A stretch of DNA of 64,000 nt, taken from contig CM034238.1 of NCBI GenBank assembly GCA_019916065.1, positions 32,621,721 to 32,685,720 on the forward strand, written 5' to 3'. Positions 1 through 13,038 of this stretch are shown here, piece after piece. The first letter of the stretch is position 1; every line of letters starts with the position of its first letter. Under the pieces are notes generated by a model. The model had not been told where the DNA came from. It made no database searches and worked only from the letters and a program-made list of their open reading frames with translations. Made by a program: the position numbers and the translations under genes. Source of the stretch: Vitellaria paradoxa (Eukaryota; Streptophyta; Magnoliopsida; Ericales; Sapotaceae).

Positions 1-3000
1 ATACCTTGGGCGCCCAAGCCCTTCTCAGGTGTGTGCCCAACATCTTGGGCACCCATGTTTGGTGCGCCCAAGGTCCCTTCCCCTGTACTTGGCCAAAATG
101 CCAACTATGAGGTATTTGGCTTACCTCTTTCAAAGTTCTCAACTCTAAAGTACCATTAATGATCTATACTACTAAATTAACATAACATTACTTCCAAAAT
201 GTACCAAAACCATAAATTCATGTTAGTACAAAAGTCTGAGGTATTGCGTTATCTCATCATTCTCCTTTGCTACTCGTTAACAAACTCTCTCCTTTGAGGA
301 TTTTTAGTCTGAACTTCTTGTTCGTGAGGCTCTCTTGGAGCAACACCAGCATGCTATACAACTAGAGGCTAGCTAGCTTTGCTATGGTGGCAAAGCATTA
401 TACCTAACAGCTTTCCCAGTCATCCCACACCAATTCCTCCAATCATTTCACACCCATGTTTGGCAACAACAATAGAACTCATCATGCACTTACACTGCCA
501 AACCTCATTTAGGCACTTTTTCTGTTCCTCACAAACAAAATGGTATTGCTTCTATTTTCCAAGATAATCATGAGAAGTGTCAAATTTGCGACAAGTAATA
601 TATATTATATATTAATTAGTAATATATATTACATATTAATTTAATTAATATAATTTAATTATGTTATTTATTTAAAATAATTTTATTGTAATAAAATATT
701 TGAATAAAATAATTTATATTAATATGATGTAACAAAAATGGACAAAATATTAGAATTGACAAGATGTTTACAACAGATATTAAAAAAAAAAAAACAGAGT
801 GAAAGCACATTTTTTTGTTTACGTTTTTCTATTTAATTTTTATTTTTGGGGAAATCCAAAAAAACTTTTTTCTGTTTTTCTTCTCTTTTTCTTGTCTTTT
901 ATTTTATTATTTGTTTTTGTGAGTGCTTAGTGTAGACATTAAAATTGATGACTATTCTTGGAGAAAACCGTGGCTTTTATCCTATTTTGCCCATGTACAA
1001 TAATTTATTGGGAGACTGTACTCAAATACAAAGTGTAAGTCATGCCAATGAATGTTAGATTTAATGGAGTACTGAATCGTGGGGAAGAATGCTGTGGGCA
1101 AGAATGTTAGAATGCCAATGAATGTCAGATCGCGGTTTGAAGTCTTGCTGTTCATATAGCATTTCTTCGCTTGTTTTAGTACGCCAACATCTGCCAAGCT
1201 GGAACGAAGGGAACAATAATCGCAATTTCGTATAGTAGTTTTAGCTGGGAACAACCGTGGTTTGAGATCACGTTTTCTCATTAACAACACTCTTCGAAAT
1301 TATTTTTTTTTCACAGCATTTGCCGATATACTGTATATAATATCGGTAAAACAAAAAAAAAAAGCTCTATAATTACATCCAAATGTCCCACACCTTCACA
1401 TGCTGTTCTTAGCTAAAAACATAATCTCCTATCTCTTAGGTCCATAGTAAAAATGTGAAGAAAAAGCAATAGGATAGATACAATAGAAAAGTCATTTGGA
1501 TGTTAATATAAAATCAGGATTGTCAGCATTACTACTACCTCCAACGAATCACGCTCTGGTACATGTGTTTCGAAATGAGGTACATTTAGTACATTAAATT
1601 TCGCAATATAAAAATAATACGTATGTTATATTTTCATTAGAAAAATATCTGAAATTAATGAATTGTTTGGCAATAACTGATAAGTTTAAACTTTTATGAA
1701 AAAATAATAAGGATAAATTTGTATCATCAAGAAAGTGCATGTAATTTCATAAATATTTACATTACTTCATTTTCTTGATTAATTATTTTTTTGAAAATGA
1801 GTCATTTTAGTAATATAACAACTCTATGAAAAACCTATCTCTTATTGTGCTACATTTTAGAATATAAGTGTACTAAATTCCCATGAAAGGGTCTATATTT
1901 CAAGTAACATTGTACAGAGCATAGGACAACGATTGAATAGAAATGAAAAATCAAATCATGAGAAGTGAATGAGTCAAGTCCTAGACAAAATATTTCCCCC
2001 TTTTTCATCCCTAACCTTTTAAAGATTTTAATCCTCAATCTTTCTTGAATTCTCAGAAGTCCCTTTTGTAGTTTCTATCACTGCTAATTTAGCTTAGCCA
2101 CGCAGAAGATAACTCTAAATCAACACATTTTTCCCACCAAGTGGCAGTTTGCAATATCAAATCATATAATGAATGTAGCTTTCAAACCGCACCATTTTCA
2201 AATAGACAATGCCATTGCAAGTACAAATTTGAAAGGGAAACTACTATTGTTACTTCAATTCACAAAAGAGGTGCCAAAGAAATCAGTAGCATTTGACAAA
2301 GACCAAAGGAGTAGAGAGGACCTTGTAGCCTCTTTGAAGAAATTCTTGTGAGCTTTCTTCTTCCTCCTGGAGGCCCAAGACCCCCAACAATTCTTCCTTA
2401 GTCTACAGAATGCACAAACATTTGTCTAAATTCAAAGGTAAAGCAATTAGAGAATGCAAATGGAGTTGCACTCTTCGCTAAGTTGCACTCTCAGCTACAC
2501 AAGCATATGAACCATTTGCTTGTTTCAGCATCTCCTGCCAAGGCCCTGCCAAAAAGAAAAAAAAACCCAAATAGGGCAAACAAGCATGTAATTCCATGCC
2601 CATCCCAAATCCCAGAATCTATGATTGCTATGTATCTATGTTCATGGAAAGAAACTGAATTTCTTGGAGAAGGAAAAACCAAATCTAGGAGCTAATAGGA
2701 ACTAATGCACTGATAACAAAAATAATATATCATGTTACTAAAGGGTAGTTAAGATTTCACTTCGAACAGGAGTTTAGCCTATTTTTAGCTCATAAAGCAT
2801 CAAAATTCATCTAGATCATTTGTTTATAATATGTGCAAGTATTCCACAATAAATAAAACATCACTATTATAGGGCAAATTACAATTTTCACCTTTACACT
2901 GAATCCCATATCTGTCTTTCTGCAAAACAGTACGTACTGAACTGATAATTTATTAGATACTTTTTATAAGTATCAACTATGATAAATAAATTGCTCCCAA

Positions 3001-4530
3001 TTGTTCAATCATTTGGAAATGAGTCTCATTCATTAATCATTTAATTGTAACACTTAAACACTTACACTTTTTAATTTTTTGCATTGAACCTTTTGCGAAC
3101 TTTTCTTTTATGTTTCATCCATTGCATAGTCAGGCGACTAGTTTTTAATGTATGAAACCTAACAGAAGTTCACAGAAGCTTTACTTTATCCAAAAAAAAA
3201 AAAAAGAAGGATGAAACCTTGAAGTGGAATTTGTTGTAAAATACCAAGGTATAAAATGTAATTTACCATTTAAGAATTATGATTTAAAACTTGCATTCAC
3301 TTTGACCATGAATGCATTATTTGCAGTCTAAGAATTTTTGTTACATTGTGAATCCAATTCGGATTTGCAATATGGATGCTATGCTGTCAAATGCTGCAGA
3401 AGGAAAAAAAGAAACTAATTCATCCACATAAAACATTTGAACATGGCATATCATTGAAAAATTTGTTATTGGAAAAAGGTTAGGGTAATTCACCAACTTC
3501 AGATGCCAAATTTACAAAAATAACTTGTAAGCATAGATCACCAATTCCACTTATCCATCTTCTTTTCTATACCAAGGTAAGAATCCGGATGTATAGTACA
3601 TTTATCATTCTATGCATAGGCACATGAGTGAAACTAAAGCTCTGCATCACACTAGAATGGCAGTGCACATTTCTCCAATTTAATGATTCCAGTAGAAATT
3701 TAAGGGTAAAATTTTGTACATCAAAGACCTACAGAACATCAAATAATGATGTTTAAATAACTTCCCCCGCCCAACACCATAAAAAAAAGAAGGAATCATC
3801 ACAACATCCAAAGCTATAGATATTCATTAGAAGATGTAAGAACTGAATCAGCATTTCTTATGAAAATAGGAATTAAGAATTATAGATAAAAGAAGGAAAA
3901 AGGTAGAAGTTTACACAAATGATAGAAAATCCTCTCCTTATTTTTTCTCTCTATACCATTGTTACATTAAGTTAATGGAAGTAGAAGATTTCAAATCCAT
4001 ATTCTGACTGACGCATAAGAATTAACATAATTTTCTAATCACAAAGAAATTACATTAAGAAAGCTCCACTCTAATAAACCCTCATAATAAAATCTATCTG
4101 ATGGTCTAAACGATAAAAAATATGTTTCTCACCAGGGTATTGGTGGAACAGAGCTCCACTATAGTTCACAACAGAAGATGCCACTGCAATTGTCCTCAAC
4201 AAAAAATCATTCAGAATTGGGATGAAAAGGGCCACTGAAACCAACAAAACAGAACAGAATGCAAATAATCAATACCATTGAGTACTCTCTTGTTTGAATA
4301 TCGAACACCGGGGTGAATGGTGAAAGAAACCGATAATGTAAATATTTAGTTGGAAATCCTAGAAGACCCAAGTTAGAACTACACATTTTGTACTTCAATT
4401 ATCAAAGAAAATTAACTCAATGAGAATAAAATTATCTATCAGAAGTTCACAATGCTTTAAGCATACCGCAATGTGTCAAGATTACAAATGAATTTGCATG
4501 GGCTAAAATTCTAAAGAAACATCTAATTTC
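1..4530. other. AT-rich intergenic DNA, no gene recognised
   Basis: I see no coding region with family resemblance. Open frames are short and of low complexity. The first 90 bases are unusually GC-rich and carry several palindromes of the form TTGGGCGCCCAA, resembling the GGGCGCCC minisatellite in the solo LTR at 19291-21307. This edge may therefore be the tail of a related LTR, which is an inference. A 60-codon open frame at 2169-2351 and a purine-rich stretch near 4140-4200 matched nothing I know. Poly-A/T runs occur near 780, 1310 and 3190. Confidence 0.5.
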
Positions 4531-4539
4531 CTAAAATAC

Positions 4540-5450
4540 AGTGAATACAAGGGAATAGAAGGTTCTTGAGTAAGTAGGACTAAGGAAGTATATATGCATT
4601 GCATATTTAGTAAAGTTACAAATGAGGGCATAGTCAAAATTGAGGACCAAAAAGTGCCAAAGAGTGATAATATTCAATGTATAGGATAATTTATTTAAGC
4701 GAATGAAAGGAATCAAGTAGGTTGTTGTCAAAAAGATTAATTTGGGTGGTTGAAAAGGATAAGTGTGATCCATACTTTATGTGACACGAGAATACTTATC
4801 AAGTTAAAGGAAAATTTTATTGAATGGTGATAAGATTTACAATGCATATCGTCATCAAGAAACAACACTCTCATAAGATGAAAATACGGTAGTGATGACA
4901 CAAAGGTAGATAAGTGGTAATATAAGGAAAAATATGATAAAAAATGATTATATTTAAAAGAAAATTGAGGACGCATTGATAGAAGAGAAACTGAGAGGAT
5001 GGCATTTAACATGGTTGGTCATGTCGAAGGTAGACTTAGAAATACACCTTTTGAATAAGTTGTTATCAATAGGATTTGATTTGGGTGGGTGGTCGAAACG
5101 GAGAATTGTGACCGCTTTTTATGTGATGCTAGAATACCTATCAACTTAAAAGGAAAACTTTTGTTAAATAGTTATAAGACCTACAATGCTCTATTGCTAT
5201 GAAGAAACAAACTCCTATAAGATGAATATGGCGGAAGTGAGAATGCTAAGATAGATATGTGGTAATAGAAGGAAAAATAGGATAAAAAATAATTATATTT
5301 AAAATTAAGTTGAGGTGGTACTGATAGAAGACAAGCTGAGAGAATGCCATTTAAGATGGTTTGGTCAGGTTGAAGGTAAACTAAGAAATACACTAGTAAT
5401 AAAAAGTGAATGGATAAAATTAGAAGGGATAAAGATTAGACATTAGATTG
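4540..5450 (+). pseudogene. RTE-type LINE reverse transcriptase 3'-end fragment
   Basis: Plus-strand reading recovers the C-terminal tail typical of plant RTE-clade non-LTR retrotransposons, in shifted frames. Seen directly near 5210-5390 are short runs such as YKMNMAEVRMLR, an ICGN-like block, then IEDKLREWHLRWFGQVEG. A weaker version near 4840-5020 reads IEEKLRGWHLTW. Stops and frameshifts are frequent, so it is long dead. Upstream, around 4740-4800 and 5080-5150, is a repeated block ending in a KLKGK-like motif. The longer open frames on the minus strand here are shadows. The function in the intact family would be target-primed reverse transcription. Confidence 0.6.
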
Positions 5451-5479
5451 TATGGACTCAAATTGTGAATAAACACTTA

Positions 5480-5825
5480 ATTTCTTATAAGTTAGTGAAT
5501 AGAAGAGTAGGAGGTTTTCAAGTAAGTGGGACTAAGATAGTATGCATATATTGCAAATTTAGCAAAGTTAAACTATGACAAAGGGATAGTCAAAATTAAG
5601 GATCAAAACGTGCCAAAGAGTGATAATTTTTGATATATTGAATCATTTATTCATGAAAATAAGGCAATTGAATACATTGTTATCAATGGGATTTGATTTG
5701 GGTGGTTGAAATGAAGAAGTGTGATCAGTATTTTAGGTGACACGAAAACACCTATCAAGTTAAAGGGAAAATATCGTTGAATAGTGATAAGACTTACAAT
5801 GCACTATCGTTTTCAATATAATGTA
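5480..5825 (+). repeat. Second, truncated copy of the RTE-LINE segment
   Basis: The sequence repeats the 4540-4860 block at a period of roughly 930 bp. Shared landmarks in the same order are an AATAGAAG-like start, TAAGTGGGACTAAG, TATGCATAT, GTGCCAAAGAGTGATAAT, TTTGATTTGGGTGGTTGAAA and ACCTATCAAGTTAAAG. It stops before the MAEVRMLR-like block. Together with 4540-5450 it looks like a tandem duplication of an already decayed LINE tail. Confidence 0.55.
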
Positions 5826-7219
5826 ATTATATATAATATAATATACAATATTATAAAATCAAAATAGTGTGCTTGATTTTTAAATTTAGTTGAATTTTTA
5901 ACATTACTTATTTGAATGTCTAGGAGCCAAAAATAGACAAACCAGCCCAACATAGACTAATTCGAAAATCAATCCAACCAACCCAATATTTTTTGTCCAG
6001 TTCAATTCGATTCACTTTCAAGTTAAAATCAGTTCGATTTTTGTGCAAATTTTAGGAATTAAAAAAAAATTAATTCGATTCGAAGTTAAGTATAAACTTG
6101 AATCGAACTAAATCAATTCATACACATCCTTATTATGCAAATATTTTCGCCAAATATGACAGTAGAAAAACGTTAAAAGGCTTGTTAATCTTGAAGAGGC
6201 AATTAAAGCAAATTACATTATATATGCTTTGATATTCAATATGGTTATTAAGAGTTCATTTTAGGCCGTAGTTCATAAGAAAATAAGGAAATCTCTTATT
6301 TTCTTTTTCTTCTATGTTTTAAATTGTAGGTACAAGCAGAAAAAAAGAAAAAAATTACTTGTTGATTAAAATCTTTGATATGCTAACACTTAATAGCACC
6401 GAAAGTGCAATTCAATTACAAGGCTAACGATTTGCACAGTTTTGTTGGGTTGTGATCCTTCCTGCTGAGGCATTAATAAATAATGGCACAACCATCAAAA
6501 GGAAAATTATACATTCTAAAGTGGTTCCAAATTGACTCATCCACCACCAATCATTCCATCAATTAAGGTAGCGTTTGGAAATAAATAATTGGTAATTTCA
6601 CTAATTTTTTAATTTTTTTTAAGAATTATTAAATTTATCCTCTTAAATTTTAAACTTCTTTTAAATCTTAAAAAGTAGAAATATCAAATTAACAAAAGAC
6701 TAAAAAATTAATTTTTCTTCCCAGATATGAAAAAAAATTAAGTTTTTAGCAGCTGACTCTTCCCAAACTCAATCGTTGTTCAAATACAATCACGGCAAAA
6801 AAGTAGCTCAGTCTCAACTAACTCCATCAGCAACTTTTTTCTCAACCCATTCACTTTATGGCTTCATGTTTGTTTGCACCCATAAATCCTGATAATGGAT
6901 GTAGTCGGATCCGACGGATCTGATCAACTGGACGTAATTCTAAATTCGTTTTACTCGATTATTGTTCGAGCCCAATTATTGACGAATTAACGATTTTGAA
7001 TATACGCATACTTCTATTCGGTAGGTAAGACCTAAGGACGGATCCAAAATTTCTAATCAGTGAAAGTAAAATTATTTTTTTAAAGTAAATATATAAAAGA
7101 AAAGTAAAAAATATAATATCAACGAAATATGAAAAAAAATATAATTTAGAAGAAAAATAGTGAATTTAATAAAATTTTAATATAATTTTTCAAATTAGTA
7201 AATCTTGTTTGAGTTTGCC
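5826..7219. other. AT-rich interval, no gene
   Basis: There is no coding signal. Around 5925-6135 the sequence is rich in AATTCGATTC-type words and ends in a block close in wording to the right end of the MITE candidate at 8953-9265, so it may be a relict of that family. GTAGCGTTTGG near 6570 and CCCAAACTC near 6760 might be worn terminal repeats of another small element, but I could not confirm target duplications. Confidence 0.35.
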
Positions 7220-7231
7220 AATAATATAATT

Positions 7232-7393
7232 CTTTTTTGGTAATCTGACATACTCACCGGTTTATTGCAGTGTTTAATGAATTGCGTAGCCGTACACTAC
7301 CCTTCACGTACACTCCACTTGAGTTAGGAATCGAACTCGTGTGGTTTTTACAAGGATCATACTTTCGAGCCATTCGAACTAACCACAGGGGCT
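7232..7393 (-). mobile_element. tRNA-derived SINE with 12-bp target site duplication
   Basis: Read on the minus strand, this 162-bp unit starts AGCCCCTGTGGTTAG, has a pol III A-box-like stretch (TGGTTAGTTCGAATGG), then a B box (GAGTTCGATTCC) about 40 bases on, and ends TTACCAAAAAAG. It is flanked by a perfect 12-bp direct repeat AATAATATAATT at 7220-7231 and 7394-7405, so both ends are fixed. It encodes no protein. In plants such elements are transcribed by RNA polymerase III and mobilised in trans by LINE machinery, probably with the A-rich tail as the primed end. Divergence of the promoter boxes is low, so the insertion may not be very old. Confidence 0.85.
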
Positions 7394-8403
7394 AATAATA
7401 TAATTTGATAATATAATTTTATACCATCAAATATAATATACTTTATATAGGATTGTAAATTTTATAATACATAAATATTGACCGGTGAGATATTCGAATA
7501 TTCTTGAGCCTAAGTATGGACAGGAGGATTATCGAGTCCATGCATCTAGAGCTTGGCCCGATTCTATAATTTCTGTAACGGTTACAGATACAAATCCACT
7601 CCTACCCAGCCCAATAAAAATCCATTTTACGAGCATATTTGTACCTTTTTTTCTTGGTTTGTCTAAATCAAAATATATTCTTCTTTTTTATTTTCTTATT
7701 TTTTCTGTACTTCCAAAAGAAAAATGTTTTTTTACTAGGATTATTTTTTTAAAATACTCCAACGAAATGACGTATAACTGACATCACTCTTGTTAGTGTA
7801 TTTTTTCCATCATTGAAAATGATTTGACTAAAAAAAAAATCATTTCTGTGCAATTTTTAGTAAAATACCATTTTCTTATTGGAAAATTCGCAATCTTATT
7901 TTATATATCTCATGAGCTATTCTGTGCAGCTATAGAATATTCTTCCAAAAAATTACACAAAAATAATGTGATATTATAGTGGGTGTAATATTTTAAAGAA
8001 ATAACATGTTTTATAATATGTTACAAATAAGGGCGGACATAAGCCCGCCCTATCTTTTTTTTTTTTTTTTGGGTTTGAAAAAAAAATTTGAGTTTGACTA
8101 ATTAAATGAATCAGGTTGAGATTGTAGAAATTGGCCAAGGCTGACTTCGAAATAATTAAAAAAATCCCTAAACCCTAAAAAAATACTTTTTTAATTATTT
8201 TATATATTTATATACTATTCTATTTATATTTTTTTATAAAAAATTATTTAAATATTAAGTATTTATTTTCATAAAATTTCAATAATTTTTATTTAAAATA
8301 TATTTAAAAAATAGAGATGATTAAGTGGATAAACTTGAGAATCAAAACTCAAGCTTAGTTTTTCTAAACTCGATCAAATAATTAATAAAAAAAAAAGGAT
8401 TTG

Positions 8404-8712
8404 ACCTCGAGAGATTCACTCCCTAGGCCAAACCCCTAGAGAGTGAATCTCTTTTGGTTTGTGCCACACATACCGGCCCCTCAACATGTGTAGCGGTAAA
8501 TCGCGAACTTGCGTAGCGGCGGAAGTCGGACCCACACCCAAGAACTGGATATGGTTCGTCCAGCCAAGAAGGCCCGTCCTACCAACCTTTACTACGCTTT
8601 GCGCCCAGGAGGTTGGCCCCAAGTTTTGCTAGAGAGGAGACTTGAACTTGAGACCTTGGGGTGGTAAGCCCCTAAGTCCCAGTCCAAGACCATCAACCTG
8701 GACTGAGCACAT
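8404..8712 (-). repeat. SINE-like dispersed repeat (tentative)
   Basis: A GC-richer island in AT-rich DNA. On the minus strand a B-box-like AGTTCAAGTCTCC lies about 35-40 bases after a TGGTCTTGGACTGGG stretch, as in tRNA-derived SINEs. The far end carries a hairpin (GAGATTCACTC with its complement GAGTGAATCTC, near 8411-8451) followed by a T-rich tail. No convincing target duplication was found, so the SINE assignment is an inference; it could also be an LTR fragment. The 68-codon minus open frame inside it looks fortuitous. Confidence 0.35.
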
Positions 8713-8952
8713 CTCCACCTAGTCCCACCATTCTTTACCACATTTTTTTTTAATAAAAGCTTTCGAAAAACTAACTTTAAAAAGAAATAATGGTTATTCT
8801 ACCTACTAGAAGGTACATAAAGTTTTACTCAAAAAAAAAAAAAATCACTTGAATGATGTGGAAATGACAATTGATTAATCTAGATTTTCACGACTCTTGC
8901 ATTTTTTTTTTAAAAGAAAACAATAATCACACAAAAATAACAATAATATTAA

Positions 8953-9265
8953 CTAGGGGTGTGTACAAAATTTGTAGCAATCTAACTACTTTGAATATAG
9001 TATATTAGATATTTAGTTTAGTTATAAGTTTCAAAAGTGTTAATTCAATTTATGCTGATTCTTTAATTCAATTTATTTTGATCGACAACTCAAATTAAAT
9101 TAATCTAATTTTTAATTTAACTTTTTACATGAACTCTATATTTTTATTAATTATGAATTCAAATTGGATTGGACTAATAAAATTTAATTGCTTTGGTTCT
9201 ATGTAAAGATTAATATGATTCTAGATTTAACATAAATTCGAATCAAATCAATTCGTGCACACATT
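8953..9265. mobile_element. MITE candidate with GGGGTGTG-type inverted ends
   Basis: The left end CTAGGGGTGTGTACAAA is roughly mirrored by the right end GTGCACACATTTA, giving imperfect terminal inverted repeats around about 300 bp of AT-rich, AATTCAAATTG-rich DNA without coding capacity. TTAA occurs at both flanks and could be the target duplication. The superfamily is uncertain. Confidence 0.4.
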
Positions 9266-9714
9266 TAATTATCAACATACATTAATGAATTGTTATTTAT
9301 TTTTTCCCAAGTGGTTGACTTGCATGCTCCAACCCCGTTATTGTGTTTTTCATGACTTTTTGATTGTATATTATTATTCATTTTAAAAGGTTCTGTCATA
9401 TTACCAAAAAAAAAAAAAAAGAAAAAGTATTATTAGTAAGATTAATACATGAGAATAGTGGGTCAATTAATTTAAAATACTCTAACTTTTTAAGGTAAAA
9501 TGTGATTATAAAATTATCTGTGATTAAAAAATTATCATGGTGACATCACTTTAAAGTTAAAAGTTCTTTGTACAAATTTAATTTTTCTATTTTAAATTGA
9601 TACGCCCATAAATACAAGTTACAAAATTTTTCTAATTTTTTAATTTTAAAATTTTCTGATTGGGTAGGTTTTGATGGGGGCTATTCCTTCCTTTTATATG
9701 TCGGAGTCAGAACC

Positions 9715-10018
9715 ATGAATTTTCATGCATTGGGAGAAGCTAAGCAGCTTTCTTCTTCTTTTACTTCGCAAGAAATGGATTCAACCCTAGTTGATGAGGT
9801 ACTTCATGAATTTCCTCCCCTTTTTTGGCATTTACAAAGACCTTCGGGTCCATATATACACAAATGTCACAATAGTCGCACCCTCCGATAATCCTGGCGT
9901 CGTTGTTCCATCTAAAAAGCCGTTGACTCGGCTTTCTCTTCCTTATACCACACCGGCCTCAATTCTTTCGTCCCTGAAGCGAATTTCATTAACTTTTATC
10001 TGTCTGACTGCTAATTAG
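9715..10018 (+). pseudogene. Plant carboxylesterase (CXE-type) N-terminal fragment, frameshifted
   Basis: A start codon at 9715 opens a frame in which MDSTLVDEVLHEFPPLF is visible from about 9775. A one-base slip in the C/T run near 9820 moves the match to the next frame, which reads FFGIYKDLRVHIYTN and then VAPSDNPGVVV. The order EFPPFF, YKDxRV, PPSxDPxTGV is the known N-terminal signature of plant carboxylesterases (alpha/beta hydrolases related to GID1). Similarity fades after about 80 codons. The HGGG oxyanion-hole block and the Ser-Asp-His triad are absent, so no enzyme is made. Intact family members hydrolyse small esters in the cytosol. It is the only recognisable host-gene relic here. 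The assignment rests on motif order only. Confidence 0.5.
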
Positions 10019-13000
10019 CCCCAGAGCACCCCATTTGGGGTTGCCAGGTTGATTGGTGGAGTTTACCTAGAATGTTAATCTTTACTAGGGGTATTATGGT
10101 TATTTTAATATTATAATTATTTAATTTTAAATAAGAAAAAAATAAAGTTAATTTTATCATGATTTAGTATTTTATTTCATAATAAATCCTTAGGGTAAAA
10201 ATTGAGAAAATACATTTATGATTTAATTACAAAAGCGAAGCATATATTTCTCTGAATTTTAATTTTAATGGTTCCTACTCAGAGGATTGTTAATTGGACA
10301 CTAATAATTCAGTTAGAGTAGCACGTGTCATGTTTGCTCTTATGAGAGTAATTAGTTTCAAATTACATATGTAGAGATATTAAAACAAACATGTGGGTGC
10401 ATGTTGAAGAACGTATACACTGAATATGACCTACTCAAGAATACCTAAATGAAGTTTTAAACACTTATCAATATGTAATTCTTAGTTACAGTTATATAAG
10501 TGATCCTTAGTCCTAAGACATTATAGGTATCTCATGTGAAAAATATTATATTTTGATGGTGCAATAGGTTTATGCTTCATTCATGAGATATAAGTAGCAA
10601 TTATTAGGTATGGTAAGATACATATAGAGATATGCAAATGTGCAATATAGGATTTGTCACTCTACGGCTCCCTGCAAAGAGAGAGAATACTCTACGTGTT
10701 ATTCTATGACTTGACTCAAAAAGAAAACTCCTTGGACAGGGTCTAGATAAAAATAAGAAATGAGTTTATATATTTCACTTATCAGAGTTAATATTTTAGA
10801 CTGACACATATAATTGAGTTGCGGGTTAACAATTATTTCATATCATATGTAACTTAATTGGAGTGTTGTATAATGGAATGATTAAATTGCATAGAACTAT
10901 TAGTAAAAATGTTCACAACCTAATTCATACTATTTGGGTTAATCATTATATACTGTTAGGTGTCACTCATAAGTGGTAGAAGCTTAGAGAATAATTATTA
11001 ATAATTTACTTAATTATTCTTGAAAATATGTAATATGCTGATAAAGATCCGAAACAATCAAACAATAATAGAAGGCGAGATAAACAAAACGAGAAAACCC
11101 ACAAAGGAAAACCTCAAACAAAACTTTTACAAAAATCAAATGTTGGTTACAAACTCAACCACTCAATAGATCGACTCTACGACTTTATTTTCCGTTGACG
11201 TTTGCTCAACTCCTTAATTCACCAACTGCTTTAGCAAAAGCCCTTCGACTCCTCGAAGGCACAACACCGAATCCTCGGTGACCTTACATGCTAATCCTCA
11301 GCTCTTCAAAGATTTGAACTCATTCGAATCAAGAAGATGGAAGAATGCTTGGCTAAGTAATTGAGAAAACTTTTTCTAACTTTTCTGGCTCACGAACTTA
11401 ATGTATATTCTCTTTGTATGTAACCCTAAAGTTGTCCAATAAAATATATCTTCACAGAATAAGGTCAACTCGGGTTAATTGGCTGAAAAACAATACCTTG
11501 TGGGAAGGGTGCACCCACGGGCTTCCCGTGGCCTTCCAGTGGCTTTCTCACAACTCAGAGTTAGCTTCCCGCATGGCTTATTCTTTAATTTCAGCTCTCG
11601 AGATTTTTCCACACCAAACCGCGGCCTTCCTATGGGTTTCCTGCATAAATCAGTTCGGGTACTAGTTTGACTTCTTTTAGGATTTTCAACCATTATGGAA
11701 ACAGTTGTTCTGAGGCATTTTAGAATTTTTTTCGACTTAGGACTCTAGTGTCTTAGCCTACACTAAGTCTAAAATACAACCAATTCTATTTGATCATGGA
11801 TTGCCAATTTACAACATTTGGTCTTAACAATTCTCATTAAGAAGGTAAAATTAGAATGTGTTTTAATTTAAATTAATTAGAAACTAAGAGTGCTAATTGA
11901 AATATTAAATAAATTTTTTTATCCAATATTTAATTCCTACCACCAGTTTAGTAGTGAACCTAATGGGTCACATATAAGCGACAGTGTGCAAATTGAAGAG
12001 ATAAAGGGATTTAATTAGCCATTAAGAGTTAATTGCATTAATCCTATTTGGAATAGGAATTAATTATCCAAACTCTAATCAGACTAGGGATCGATAGATG
12101 ACTAGCACACACTCTATATATATATATATCTAATATGTAGTTGCATCTACCACTACAACAATTACATAAGAATCTCACTTTTATTTTTGTTCACAATAGA
12201 GAAGTCTTGAGTTCTAGAGCTGCGTTGTGTGGACACTGTTTGAAATCATACAATTGTGTAGTTACTACGAATCAATTTCAACCACACAAAGTTTTTGAAA
12301 AGTACACTCCAAGGGTAAGATTATTGTTGATCTCTTGTAGGGTGATTGATTTTGGAAAAGAATTGGGTTAAAAGAATTTTTTCTTTTATTCTGTTGTGTA
12401 CCAATTCTTTTAGTAGAATAAGAGTGATCTCAATGATTAATGCAAGATATATTAATTATTGTTTTGACCTGTTTAATGAGATTAAACAAAATTGATATGA
12501 AATTTTATAATTAATATATAATATATAATTTATAATATTTATACTAATTTGGCCGGCATCACTATAAACAATGGTCTTTGATTCGGTGACTTTAAAGATA
12601 TATGTATATATATAAATATATAATTTTGGTTCAGGCCGAAAAGATGGTACTTATATTGTCACTCTAAAAAAAAAAAAAAAATTGGCTCGGAGGAATCGCA
12701 AACTGGAATGAAAGAACAAGAATATTTGAAATGGTTCCATTAGTATTATTATTATTTTTTTTTTCAAAGCCACGTAAACTAAAAGCTTTAAGGAGTTGTT
12801 TAGTTCTCTTGAAGTTTTAATTTTTAATTTTTATTTTATATTAATTAAAGTGATTCCAAGGTCTAACAAAATTAAGGAATTAGATTCCTTATTGGTATTT
12901 TCTTGTGAGACAAGAATAGTCTATTGAGAATAGGAAACATATCAAATTAATTTTATAAAATCACTTTCAATAGCTGTAATTAGAATAATTATTTTATTTG

Positions 13001-13038
13001 GTTTCATTTAATTTACATGTTGATTTGAATGGATTATC
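10019..13038. other. AT-rich interval with possible LTR remnants
   Basis: No gene is seen. On the minus strand 11040-11300 reads like the end of a copia-type LTR or leader (GAGGTTTTCCTTTGTGGG, TTTTCTCGTTTTGTTTATC). The surrounding 10.3-12.5 kb resembles worn LTR sequence, but I could not define ends or target duplications. A (TA)n run lies near 12115-12128. The two overlapping open frames near 11475-11690 are on opposite strands and show no family resemblance. Confidence 0.3.

Noticed and set aside
4531..5393. Minus-strand open frames with hydrophobic, membrane-like composition
   Set aside because: The sense-strand RTE-LINE motifs explain the sequence; these frames are its complement.
11040..11835. 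A solo LTR with ends TGCTGATAAAG and TCTTAACA
   Set aside because: The 5-bp flanks do not match and no partner exists in the window, so only a remnant note was kept.
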